This document shows, piece after piece, positions 41,824-52,815 of a stretch of DNA of 64,000 nucleotides (positions are counted from its first letter, which is position 1; every line of letters begins with the position of its first letter). Source of the DNA: Skeletonema tropicum (lineage: Eukaryota > Bacillariophyta > Thalassiosirophyceae > Thalassiosirales > Thalassiosiraceae). The position numbers and the translations under genes were made by a program. The stretch spans positions 3,286,001-3,350,000 of the forward strand of contig CM074127.1 in NCBI GenBank assembly GCA_037178625.1. Reading direction: 5' to 3'. The notes beneath the pieces were generated by a model, which made no database searches, was not told where the DNA came from, and worked only from the letters and a program-made list of their open reading frames with translations.

Positions 41824-43164
41824 ATGGAATCAACGCCACACCAAGAATCAGAAGGGCGTGCAGTATGTCAAGTCCTTGCTATGGTACTTGAACGACTCGT
41901 CGAAGCCAGCTCAAGTTTTGAACAGGATGAGTCGCAAGTGACCAAATTTCACGCCTTACGTGCCCCTGCCATTGGAATATGTCAATATCTTGAAAGGTGC
42001 GTTTACAAGACTCATTCCATTGTCATTTTATCGCTTCTTCCTCTCCTAACTTTGCTTCGAACCTCAATACACAGGATTAACAAGTATGCATCTTGTTCCA
42101 GTGAGTGCTTCATCCTCGCACTAATATACATTGATAGGCTCATTCAACGAAATAATTTCGTGCTGACGGAGTTAAATGTCCATCGAGTCGTCATCACTGC
42201 TGTTCTTTTGGCGGCAAAATTTTTCGACGACGCCTATTACAACAATGCATACTATGCTAAAGTCGGTGGAGTTCTTGTGTCTGAGATGAACTCGCTGGAA
42301 GTTGAATTCCTCTTCCGCATCAATTTCAGCCTGAGAGTTGTTCCTGAAGTCTTCCAAAAATATCATGCTGAACTTGTGTCACATGCGAGCTCCATGGGAT
42401 TAAGTATCGAACCCTGTTCTGCTGATCCTTCGGTGCTGGGATTGATGGCTCCTCAACCGAAAATACAATCAAGCCAACATCATCATCATGATGGGAACGT
42501 TTATCCGACTACTGAAGTTCCCCAAGTCATGCTGTCACTGGAATGTCATCCTAATGACAGTGCTGTCCAAAATAATGTGCCAGTCGTACCGCCCAGCGCA
42601 GTCTACCAGCAGTCGACAGCGAATCACTACAATGATGGACCAATCACATCGCAACAGCACTCGCTAAATCCGTCAGAAATTACTCCGTCTCCACCGCAAT
42701 GGAAGCCCGTGAACGGCTCCGAAGCTGGGTGGAATGAATCAAATAGTACCATGTATCACCACATCTTATCTCAACACTTACCTGGATCGACAGAGCTGGC
42801 GATTGAGTTACAACAGCAACTGTTGCTGTCTCACGCATCTAAAGTTCAGGGAGCAACGCCGGCGCAGCAGTATGGAAACATGCCACCTTTTCCCCAACTA
42901 CCAGTGCCGTTTTCTAATGCATGCTCTCCGGCGTACTATGCACAAGTGCCAGAAACCCTCCATTCTAAGCCGTGTTATACTAATCAGCAACCTCCTTCAA
43001 ACCCCTTAATGCACAGAAACTGTGCGGATTTGATTGCTAATGATGTTGGTTTGACTTGGCAACAACCCCCAGAGGTTACCACCACTTACAATGGTCATCA
43101 TTACTTCGTGGCGAGCCCGACTACTGAGTTCCCTATTAATAACTCGCCACAAATTCGAAGCTAA
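41824..43164 (+). CDS. PHO80-like (P/U-type) cyclin
   Basis: Two exons (41824-41996, 42075-43164) give 420 residues. The 78-nt intron (GTGCGT...ACAG) is a multiple of three and has no in-frame stop, so unspliced RNA also reads through; splicing yields [20 protein letters not shown], the expected cyclin helix. The single cyclin box is at about 15-165: [75 protein letters not shown], matching the PHO80 family, which binds PHO85-like CDKs in nutrient, phosphate and cell-cycle control and is expanded in diatoms. The C-terminal 250 residues are Pro/Gln/His-rich and probably disordered. Confidence 0.93.
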   Translation: MESTPHQESEGRAVCQVLAMVLERLVEASSSFEQDESQVTKFHALRAPAIGICQYLERCVYKTHSIVILSLLPLLTLLRTSIHRINKYASCSSECFILALIYIDRLIQRNNFVLTELNVHRVVITAVLLAAKFFDDAYYNNAYYAKVGGVLVSEMNSLEVEFLFRINFSLRVVPEVFQKYHAELVSHASSMGLSIEPCSADPSVLGLMAPQPKIQSSQHHHHDGNVYPTTEVPQVMLSLECHPNDSAVQNNVPVVPPSAVYQQSTANHYNDGPITSQQHSLNPSEITPSPPQWKPVNGSEAGWNESNSTMYHHILSQHLPGSTELAIELQQQLLLSHASKVQGATPAQQYGNMPPFPQLPVPFSNACSPAYYAQVPETLHSKPCYTNQQPPSNPLMHRNCADLIANDVGLTWQQPPEVTTTYNGHHYFVASPTTEFPINNSPQIRS

Positions 43165-43565
43165 ATCGCTAGCCTCAAAAGAGAACTTAAAATAATTAAC
43201 AAAAATACGCTGCTAGATGCAAAACTGGAAATCTCTTCCGTATTGCTTGTAGAATGGTGTTCTCGAAGAAGACTGCAGCACAATATGTAGTGAGAGGCAA
43301 GAAGATTCATAAAAGCTAAGAATGGATTTCCCCTTGCCTCACTTTTAGACCTTTTAGATGGACACTTTCTGAGAAAGTCAGAAGCTCGCCATCTGCTTTT
43401 CTTGCGCGGCCAAATGGATCCATCATCATCACATCAAATGCAGGCGATTTGATGAGAACCCAGCATCAGCATGCCAATCCGGAGCGAGATCAAAAAGATA
43501 TTGACATTTCGATGACGTTCAGAATCTTCTTCTATCTTGCACTTATAAGTCTCTTCTAAATCAAG
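43165..43565. other. Intergenic, no supported feature
   Basis: 401 bp between two forward genes; 3' UTR of the cyclin and promoter of the transhydrogenase. Nothing else recognised. Confidence 0.4.
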
Positions 43566-46500
43566 ATGAAGGACGCCATCGTAGGAGCGGCGGTAGCCGC
43601 TCTCCTCTCTGCAATTCCATCGCATAGTTTTACTTTGCCTTCTTCTCACCAAGTTGCCATTCCTCATGGTCTTTCCACGACACCATCACCGTTCAAATAC
43701 GCTTCGATTGAACCACAACTCTTTTCCACCGTCTCTGACAGTAAGAAAGGGGCAGACACAGCCACCAAGAAGTATGATCCCTCTGATGATTTCACGGGAC
43801 AATCTCCTTCCAAGATTCTTGGTGAAAAGGTTCCCTACTCTGACCTCACAGTTGGCGTGTTGAAAGAGACTTTTGAGGGAGAAAATCGTGTTAGCATCGC
43901 ACCAGATTCAGCAAAGATGCTCGTGAACGCAGGAATGAGTGTCGTTGTAGAGACGGGAGCTGGCGAGAAGGCTTCCTTTTCAGATGCTGCCTATGTTTCT
44001 GCGGGTTGCGTTGTCCTCCCGCGAGAGCAGATCTATGCTCAGGCTGACATTGTGACAAAGATTCGTCCTCCTGATGAACTCGAAGTGCCTCTTCTTTCGA
44101 AGAAAACACTTGTGTCAATGATCTCTCCTGGTATCAACAGTGATCTTTACTCTGAGCTGACCAAACAGGAGACAAATGTGTTTGCCCTGGATTGTGTTCC
44201 AAGAATGCTGAGCCGCGCTCAAACATATGATGTGTTGAGCTCTCAAGCTAACATCGCTGGTTATCGTGCCGTCATTGAAGCAGCAAACAACTTCCCACGT
44301 TTCTTCGCAGGGCAGATGACAGCAGCGGGGAAAGTTCCTCCTGCCAAGGTATTAGTTCTCGGTGTAGGAGTCGCAGGATTAGCTGCAATTCAAACAGCAA
44401 AAAACATGTAAGCTTCATCTTCTTCATTGTGTGTCATCCTTTCGACTTTTTGTTGGCTTCTCTGACAAAATGATTTTTTTTGTTTTAGGGGTGCAATTGT
44501 GAGAGCTTTTGACGTTCGGGCTGTTACAAAAGAGCAGGTTGAGTCTATGGGAGCGACATTCCTAGAAGTACCGATTCAAGAAGATGGAGCAGGAGCAGGA
44601 GGTTATGCCAAGGTAAGACAATACAATGAACTAAGTTTTATATCGTTCAATTTCGATGTATCTCTGATCTCTACCTGTCACTGATTGTTGTCAGGAAATG
44701 TCCGATGAGTACAAAGCAGCACAGGCACAGCTCATGCTGGAACAAGCTGGAGATGTGGACGTAATCATTACGACAGCGCTTATTCCGGGCAGGAAAGCCC
44801 CTATTCTCGTCAATCAAGAAATGCTTGATGTGATGAAACCTGGAAGTGTTCTTGTAGATTTAGCAGCAGCAAATGGTGGAAATGTTGCCCAGACAGAAGC
44901 AAACAAAGTTATTACAACTGCAAACGGAGTTACAATCATTGGGTACACTGATCTTCCCTCTCGTTTGGCTTCTACGTCTAGTACTTTGTTTGGAAACAAT
45001 GTTGCAAAGTTTCTTCTCAGTATTGGCCCGCAAACAACCAAAGAAAAAGGAATCTTTCAGATTGACATGGAAGACGATGCTGTTCAGAATATGCTAATTG
45101 CGTATAACGGAGAGGCGCGCTGGCCAGACAAAATCACACCTTTCAATCCTCCACCACCCCCTGCAAAGGCTGTCGACGATGCCGTGGAGTTGTCTGAAGA
45201 GGAATTATTGCTTGCAGCTAATGAAAAACAGAAAGCTGACTTCATGCGTAATGCTGGCATCGCAAGTGCAGCGTCATTTGCATTACTTGCATTTGGCTTC
45301 AACGCTGACTCATCTGATGATGTGTCTTTGATGGCAACCTTCGCGTTGGCTGGTCTTGCTGGGTACCAGGTCGTTTGGGGTGTCGCCCCTGCACTGCACT
45401 CGCCACTCATGGCAGTGACTAATGCAATCAGTGGAATGACAGCTGTTGGAGGTATGCTTTTGCTTGCTGATGGCAGTCAGAGTGGTGGACTTATTCCTGA
45501 TTCTCCTTCTCATTGGATGGGAGCAATTGCTACACTTTTGTCTTTCATTAATATTGCAGGGGGATTTTTGATTACAGGGAAAATGTTGGACTTGTTTCGA
45601 CGTCCAGAAGATCCCAGTGATTACTTTGAGTTATATGCCATTCCCTCTGCTTTGATTGTAGGTGGTCTAGGAGCTGCATATCTAGGAGGAAACTTGGAGA
45701 CTGTGTCTGGCACTGTTTCAATCGCAGCTGCTGTTTGCTGTATTGCAGCTAGTGAGTATACACTTGTATTAACTTGCTTGATTGAATCCTGTGCACTTAG
45801 ATGTCATGATCTAAACGTTATTCTTGTTGCCTCATTATTTCTGCGCAGTTGCCGGATTAGCTGATCAGAAGACTGCACGCACTGGAAACGTCCTTGGTAT
45901 TGCAGGAGTCAGCTTTGGCCTTGCCTCAACGTTAGCAGACATGTCTATTCTTGGCGCTGAAGCAGCCAGCTTCCAGCAGGTTGCTCTGCTTGGTGGTGTT
46001 GGTGCAACGGCGGGAGCAGCTGTTGCTTCTAAGGTTGGACCTACCGAGCTGCCACAGACAGTCGCGGCTTTCCACTCTTTGGTAGGTCTTGCGGCGATGG
46101 CTGGCGCCGCTGGAGAGTATTTGGGGAGTGCTGGCAATCTTGATGCAGGCACACTTACTGCTATCTATCTGGCAGTATTTATTGGGGGCATCACCTTCAC
46201 TGGCTCGATTATAGCTTTTTCGAAGCTTTCGGGAATGATGAATTCTGCTCCTCTTCAGCTCCCTGGTCGCGATCAGTTGAACATTGGTATGGTCGGCATG
46301 ATTGCTCTTGGAATGGCTGCATTTCTGAACCCTGCTGTGGTTGATTCTGCAGGATTCAACCCTGACAGTGTGCAACTTGCTAGTCTATCTTTTTCTGCGA
46401 TCTTATCATCGATCCTAGGATTGCATCTTGTTGCATCAATTGGAGGCCCAGATATGCCTGTGATCATTACTGTTCTTAACTCATACTCTGGTTGGGCGTT

Positions 46501-47307
46501 AGTTGCAGAGGGATTTTTACTAGGTAATTCTCTTCTTGCTCAATTGGGTGCGTTGATAGGTTTCTCGGGGGCAATTCTCACTTGGATTATGTGCGAAGCC
46601 ATGGGAAGAAGTATCACGTCCGTTATTTTTGGTGGTGCTGGTACATCCACCGCTGCAACTGGCGAAGCTGCTGAAATTGAAGGAGAAGTTACGATTGGAT
46701 CCGTCGATAATCTCGTGGTGAGTGTGAAATCCATTCGGACTTCGTGTTGCTTTTACTTTCTCTGTCTGTATGTTTGCGCTGAACACAATCATCCTTGCTA
46801 TCTTCACCTCCACAGGAATCTTTACTTGAAGCCGACAATATCATTATTGTTCCTGGGTATGGTTTAGCTGTCGCGCAAGCACAATTTGCTGTTGCAGATA
46901 TTGCGAAGAAATTGAGGGAAATGGGCAAGAAGGTTAGGTTTGGAATTCATCCCGTTGCTGGGAGGATGCCTGGGCAGCTCAATGTGCTACTTGCTGAAGC
47001 ATCTGTGCCCTATGACATGGTGTTTGAGATGGACGAAATCAATGATGACTTTGAAGATACTGATGTCACCATTGTCATAGGTGCATCCGACACAGTATCC
47101 AGTGCTGCCGAGGATGATCCGAATTGTAGTATCTATGGCATGCCAGTGTTGCGCGTATGGAAGAGCAAGAGTGTCTTTGTGTCTAAACGAACTATTGGTA
47201 ACACAGGCTACGCAGGTATGGAAAATCCTATTTTGTACAAAGAGAATGTAGAAGTTGTACTCGGAGATGCTCATGATACTTGTGAGGCATTGAGATCTGC
47301 CCTTTGA
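43566..47307 (+). CDS. NNT: Proton-translocating NAD(P) transhydrogenase, alpha-beta fusion
   Basis: Five exons: 43566-44407, 44489-44612, 44695-45751, 45849-46717, 46816-47307; 1,127 residues, all phases agree. Order: presequence; domain I, NAD(H)-binding ([55 protein letters not shown]); domain II membrane helices of the alpha part; linker; beta membrane helices ([20 protein letters not shown]); and domain III, NADP(H)-binding ([69 protein letters not shown]). It moves hydride from NADH to NADP+ driven by proton flow. The order alpha then beta matches animal NNT, unlike the beta-alpha fusions of some parasites. The start, [19 protein letters not shown], looks like a signal peptide with an ASAFAP-like Phe, pointing to plastid rather than mitochondrion. 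Confidence 0.95.
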
Positions 47308-47683
47308 ACACAATAAATTTGTTGAGGTAATCTCGTTTGACGTAAAAGATAATTATTTAGTGACTGCATCTCTTCCAATGCAAACCTATTAGAGCTTGAG
47401 CCTATCATCAGGTGCAGGCACAACATCGAATAATGCGTCTTATGCGCAGCCAGCAATCAATACCTATGATGTTCATGGCGTGCGAGTCAAAACAATGCTA
47501 CATGCTAAACTTCCTACCATACACGCTAACTTCTGAGAGATGAGAGAAGGGAGGGATGTGAGGTGGCAGTTGCGTTGGCGCGGGCTTTTTTTCACTTCTC
47601 TCTTCGCAAAATTTTCACAATGCAAGCAAGCATTGCATAAGTAGCAATGACATGCCAATCACAGTCACAGCAACAGTAGCACC
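47308..47683. other. Intergenic, no supported feature
   Basis: 376 bp between two forward genes. No additional feature recognised. Confidence 0.4.
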
Positions 47684-49261
47684 ATGAGCATTCAAAATCA
47701 CGACAACCTGCGCAAACGCACAGGAGGCACTGTTAATAGTGATGGTGCTCCTTCCGAGCCAGTTACCGACGCTGTATCTCCCAAAAAAGATGCCGATTCC
47801 TCTTCTGCCGATTACAAATCTGGAACTAACTGGGTCCATGCGGGTGGAATCGAGGCGAACCCCTACTTGTTTGTCTTGGTCGTGTTGTCTCCCTTCCTAT
47901 CTCTGCTTCTCGCATATGCTACCGGAGGCGATATCATCAACAATGAGTGGAGAGTTACTCATCCTTTGACGGAAATGTTGCCAGCGTGTACATCAGATGT
48001 TTCAGCCTGCATCTCAAACACTCTCGCAGCTGGTATGTCGGTAGTGCCGACGATGGAAGGAGCAAAGTTCGTCTTAACTTTCATGGCCGTAGCATTGGTT
48101 TTGGAAAGATTTCTTCCAGGAAAGATTGAGTTTGGGCCAGAGACTGCTACAGGGCACGTGCCTAAATATGTGGATAATGGTGTGGCACATTGCTTTGTGT
48201 ACTCGGTTTTGTTCTTTTTGGGGAGCAATCTTGGTCCTTGTGGAGATTCAAGCGAACAAATGTTGCCAGCATTGGGAGATGTTTTCGAGAATGTTGGGGT
48301 CTGTGAATATTACACTCCTTACAATTTTGGTATCATGTACGATGCGTTCGAATCAAGTCTCTCTTTCTTGAACATTTTTGGCATCTTCTTTTGTATGTTC
48401 TTGACGTACAAGGGGCTTAATTTTCCTTCTACTCAAGACAGCGGGTCTTCTGGTTCATGGGTTAAAGATTATCTTTGGGGGACAGAACTATATCCGCGTG
48501 TTTTTGGTCTGGATCTTAAGAGATTTATCAATTGTCGATTCAGCATGACTTATTGGCAGCTTGCAGGTTTTTCATTTTGCTACAGATCATACGTCCTTCA
48601 CGGCGTGATGGATTGGGGGCTTTTCTTTTCAGCCCTGAGTCAATATCTTTACCTCGTCAAATTCTTCTTTTGGGAGATGGGATACATGCGCTCTATTGAT
48701 ATTATTGTGGATCGTGCTGGATACGAGATTCAATGGGGATGCCTTGTTTGGGTACCTGCTGTGTACACCTTTCACAGCAGGTTCTTAGTCCAACACCCTT
48801 CTGGACTTTCATACGAAGTCGCTCTCTCTTTGTTTGTCCTCAGTATGGCGGGTGTTGCACTGAATTATGCAGCTGATAGGGAACGCGACGTCTTCCGTGC
48901 TAGCAAAGGGCAGTGTAAAGTTTGGGGATCGAAGCCTCGATACATCACAGCAAAGTACACCATTGTTGACCCGAAAACAGGGACTGCTACACAGAAAACT
49001 TCTCTTCTTCTTGCGTCCGGATTTTGGGGTATGGCTAGGCACTTTCAATATTTCTTTGAGCTAACTGCGGCCTACTCGTGGTGTTTCTTGGCGAATCCTT
49101 TGGAGAATGGTGTTATGGTTATGTTCTATGCTCTCTTCTTGACGGGTCTCTTGGTTGATCGATCGAAAAGAGACACAGAAAAGTGCCAACTGAAATATGG
49201 AAAATACTACAACGAATACTGTGAATTGGTACCTTACAAAATTGTGCCTGGAATTTACTGA
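47684..49261 (+). CDS. DHCR7: 7-dehydrocholesterol (delta-7 sterol) reductase
   Basis: Single exon, 525 residues, close to the family length of about 430-475 plus a hydrophilic N-terminal 45. It belongs to the ERG4/ERG24 family of multi-span ER reductases. Visible blocks: YLFVLVVLSPFLSLLLAYAT, GTELYPRVFGLDLKRFINCR, MTYWQLAGFSFCYRS, IVDRAGYEIQWGCLVWVPAV, LNYAADRERDVFRASKGQC, WGSKPRYITAKY, LLASGFWGMARHFQYFFELT, and the NADPH-site C-terminus KYGKYYNEYCELVPYKIVPG. These are diagnostic of DHCR7/DWF5 rather than C14 reductase. It reduces the delta-7 double bond in sterol synthesis using NADPH. Stop codon is 47 bp from the convergent MATE gene. Confidence 0.94.
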   Translation: MSIQNHDNLRKRTGGTVNSDGAPSEPVTDAVSPKKDADSSSADYKSGTNWVHAGGIEANPYLFVLVVLSPFLSLLLAYATGGDIINNEWRVTHPLTEMLPACTSDVSACISNTLAAGMSVVPTMEGAKFVLTFMAVALVLERFLPGKIEFGPETATGHVPKYVDNGVAHCFVYSVLFFLGSNLGPCGDSSEQMLPALGDVFENVGVCEYYTPYNFGIMYDAFESSLSFLNIFGIFFCMFLTYKGLNFPSTQDSGSSGSWVKDYLWGTELYPRVFGLDLKRFINCRFSMTYWQLAGFSFCYRSYVLHGVMDWGLFFSALSQYLYLVKFFFWEMGYMRSIDIIVDRAGYEIQWGCLVWVPAVYTFHSRFLVQHPSGLSYEVALSLFVLSMAGVALNYAADRERDVFRASKGQCKVWGSKPRYITAKYTIVDPKTGTATQKTSLLLASGFWGMARHFQYFFELTAAYSWCFLANPLENGVMVMFYALFLTGLLVDRSKRDTEKCQLKYGKYYNEYCELVPYKIVPGIY

Positions 49262-49308
49262 ATATGGTTGCAATATAACTTTAATGCCAAACTCTGTAGC
49301 TATTTCTA

Positions 49309-51047
49309 CTAGCTTGTTTGTTTAGCTGTTGAACGAATTCTCAGATTCGTTGCAAATGCCCTGATTACTGAGAACACAGTGTACGACCCTAGCCTGACGG
49401 CAACTATAGTGATTGAGTGGATATCTTTTGGTGAGTTCACAGATGTCAAGTATGAGGCAAGCATAATAAGGTCAAATAAACTTACACGTCGCGAGGATTG
49501 CCTGGACACTACCGCAGTATTCCAGCAGTTTCGCTTGGACAAAAAAGCTGAAGATACCTGTTCCAAGCATGAAGCCAAAGTCGCGAGATGCCATCATAGC
49601 TCCATCGATCGCTATTCCCAGGATAGTCATAGATACTGCTAAGAACAACATGGGAGCCGCACTCCGTGCTACTGCTTGAACCCCCAGATCCAAAGAAAAC
49701 AATCCTGGCCCAAAAAACGAAGTTAAACACGCGGCTGCGCCAACTCCCACTGCAGCAAACACTGATAGCAAGAGAATAGACTTGAGTGTTGCCATTGCCT
49801 CTTTCACATTGCCATCTTCAATGAGACCCGGTAATTTGGTCTGACCAAGCTGACTCAAAGGCTCTCCAAATAGAATGAAAAAGATTAGCAAATTCATACA
49901 AAGTTGGTATCCAGCCAAAGCAGTGACTCCCAACGTCATTGCCTTTCTTTGCATGTTCAAAAAGCCAGCCATTCTTGTCAATGATATTGCAAGGAGAGGA
50001 CCAGTGAATTCTCCGAGAGAAGCAAGCTCAGACTTCTTCGGAGTGCGCAGAGCTGGAAGCAGTTTTTTCTTTTTAAGAGCTGTCACCATCCAGAAAGAGC
50101 TTATCAATGTGGCACATGTTGTAGCTGCGGCAGCGCCTCCACCTTTGAAAATAGGAGCAAAACGACAGAGTTTGATAAGTGAGATGGAAAAGATTCAGTC
50201 TTTACTGTAGATGCTAGATGCTGGCCAAATACTCACACCCTCCTCTTATTGGCCAAACACAAAACATCGCATCTCCTATAACATTTACTACAGCAGCGCA
50301 TGAAATGATTTTGAGCGGAGTTATCACATCGCGAGTTACCATGAAAAGCGAAAGGCAGACATTTTGTGCCATTGCTGCCCAAGCTGTTGCTCCTCTCCAG
50401 TGGATATAAGACGTTGCCGATGTTCGAAGCAATGGATCTACATTCAATATTTGCAAAAGAGCGGGTGTGCGGATTGAATACATCAATGTCAAGGCAGCGC
50501 CACATACCAACGACACTGTAAGAGCAGGAGAAGCTGCATTTCTCGCGGCTTCAACGTTACCTGCTCCATCAGATGAGTTTGAAGCATATGCGCGAGAGGC
50601 AAGCCCTGTTGTAGCTCTGCTGAGAAAGGAGAACAAGTAAAGTGCTTGATCGATGCATAGTGTTGCAGGCGACAGGGCAGCCAAGCCAGCTCTTCCCACT
50701 GTCCTGCCCACAAATGAGTTATCTATGTTTGACAGTAGCGGTTGCATTAAGTAGATGCCTAACGCTGGGATCGCAAATTTGAGCATTTGCCTCTTGGATG
50801 AATCCGATGCTTTGTCACCCGATGCTTTGTCACTTTCATCTGAGACTTCATTTTCACCTGCGAAGCATACTGTCTGCGGAGAGTGTATACGTGGTGAAAG
50901 GGGGAACGAATGTGTTCTAAGCAATGGCAGTGAAGGAGTCGGTCGCTGAAACGCTGATATTGTCACCACTGCATTGAAGATGAAGAGAGCTGCTAATGTC
51001 AATGAGCAAACGAAGACATGCCTAGACAACACTCCTGATAACATCAT
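49309..51047 (-). CDS. MATE efflux family protein with plastid-type presequence
   Basis: Three exons (51047-50237, 50142-49486, 49403-49309; introns 94 and 82 nt) encode 520 residues. N-terminus: signal peptide then TISAFQRPTP, a textbook ASAFAP site, so a plastid envelope or other complex-plastid membrane is likely. MATE blocks: ALGIYLMQPLLSNIDNSFVG (helix 1), GLAALSPATLCIDQALYLFS, ATTGLASRAYA, and the second half ELASLGEFTGPLLAISLTRM, GVTALAGYQLCMNLLIFFIL, FGEPLSQLGQTKLPGL. MATE carriers exchange organic cations or drugs for H+ or Na+; this subgroup resembles plant plastid/Golgi EDS5-like members. The acceptor of exon 3 is the least certain splice. Start is the first ATG; the frame upstream begins at TTG. 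Confidence 0.87.
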
Positions 51048-51610
51048 CTCTACATTCAACAGTTTTCACAATCTCAATGGCTGTAGATGCAATGAAAAGT
51101 TTGCTATGGACTTGAAGGAAGGCAGCAGCAACTATCACCTCATTATTGCTTGCTTTTATTATGGCATCGAAGACAGCGCGCCATCTTTATCGTCACACAT
51201 CAATCATCTTCTTCCTCAATCCTCAAAATGGCGCCACCTCTCAAATCTCACTGTAGGCCATCGTACAACAATCCTTCTCATGCGATAGGAGCTAGTATGT
51301 AAATCTTTTCTACCGCAGGCCTGAAGTGGCGACAGATCGCAAAAAATCCAAAAACTACTCCCGCTCCAATCCAAGCCACAAACCAGAGCAAAGAGCAAGC
51401 AACCCTACAAAAAGCTGTTGCGCTACCGAGTTACCTCTCTAGTATTGTACCTCCTTCCATCGTGCCTAACGCCAGTAATATACTGCAATTGAAAGAGTGG
51501 CACAACTACACACTTTAGGCTATCGGTAGTATCATTTTTGCATCGGAGGAACTATTTAGAAGAAGCAAGGAAGAAGAATCATCTATCAACTTAGCACACC
51601 GCTACCAAAC
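51048..51610. promoter_or_regulatory. Divergent intergenic region
   Basis: 563 bp between divergent MATE and TIM21 genes. No additional gene; small frames on both strands are not convincing. Confidence 0.4.
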
Positions 51611-52516
51611 ATGAGCCTACGACCTATCATGATTTCATTAACAACAGGGAGGACGTCACTGTCGTCTCTACGCCTCGGAAGCTTGCCTACCAAAGCTATG
51701 CAATCGCGGTCGCTAGGATCAATCGCAGTCTCCGCCCAGCACCGATTTGGCACTCTGACAAAAGCAAACATCACGAAGTATCAACGACCCAATCTTGCAG
51801 CTAGATCGATGGCCTCGTCAAGCAGCAGTAGCGGTGAAAAGAAAGCATCCGAAAAGGCAAATGCAGATGGTGAAGAAGCAACAAGCAACGAAATTGTACT
51901 CACACCCGGAGAAAAAGTGGTTGTGGGCTCGCGACTCTTTTTCTGGTCTGGAGTTTTTGCTTTTGCATCTGTGTGTGCGTATTACATAGGTCAGTGATTC
52001 TTCAGATTAGTTGGAAGTTGATCAACAATGTTTCTTCTGTATCAACTTTATCTCACAAATTTTATCTTGTTGTGTTCAGGAAAGGAGCTGATTCCAACCA
52101 AAATGAGTCCCAACTCGGTGTTCGATAAGGCCACTGATATCATTCGACAAAATAGAGAGGTGCAACAAAGATTTGGAGAAGGATTTAAGACATACGGAAG
52201 GGATCACGGGGGGCACCGCGAAGGGAGACGTAATTTCATCGAACACACCGAGTATGTTAGTCAGGATGATGGATCAAATCGGACTCGTGTGAGATTCAAC
52301 TTGGATGGGCCCTATGGCCAAGCATTTGTGTTTGCTGAAGTTTCAAAAGACATGCCAAGCGGAGAATTCGTGTACATTCTAGTGCAGGATAAACGGAATG
52401 GCGCTGTGATTACTGTGCAGGACAACCGAAGTTCTTTGTTGGCAAAGAAGTTGGCTGGCGGTGATAAGGATGGGCAGGATGTCTTTTCACAGCTCTTAAG
52501 CGGAGGGAAGAAGTAA
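51611..52516 (+). CDS. TIM21: Mitochondrial import translocase subunit TIM21
   Basis: Two exons (51611-51989, 52080-52516; 90-nt intron) encode 271 residues. The first 75 residues are rich in Arg and Ser without acids, a mitochondrial presequence. TIM21 signature: TPGEKVVVGSRLFFWSGVFA leading to one membrane span (FASVCAYYIG), then KELIPTKMSPNSVFDKATDI and the intermembrane domain QQRFGEGFKTYGRDHGG, EGRRNFIEHTEYVSQDDGSN, RVRFNLDGPYGQAFVFAEV. TIM21 links the TOM complex to the presequence translocase TIM23 and to respiratory complexes. All hallmarks are present and the length is near that of yeast and plant homologues. Confidence 0.93.
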
Positions 52517-52815
52517 TGAAGATTTATATATTGATTGTCACAATAATCCTGATTGTCATTGTTCACCAAGAAGAAAGTAACTACACAATACTTAGTTGTA
52601 TTTTTTTTACTTTTTATATTTAGAGCTCTATTCAAATGATGACAATGTTCTTGGGGGTGTTTTCTGGTCCCTTGAACAGTATCAGTCGTGGGCATGAAAT
52701 GATTTTTTATGTTTTTTCGTGTGTGTGATGTTGAAGGTCAGGGATAAGGCAATCAGCTAAACATCTACATTGACTGCTTCAATTGTACAATCGTAGTTCC
52801 TAACTCTTGGTTCAA

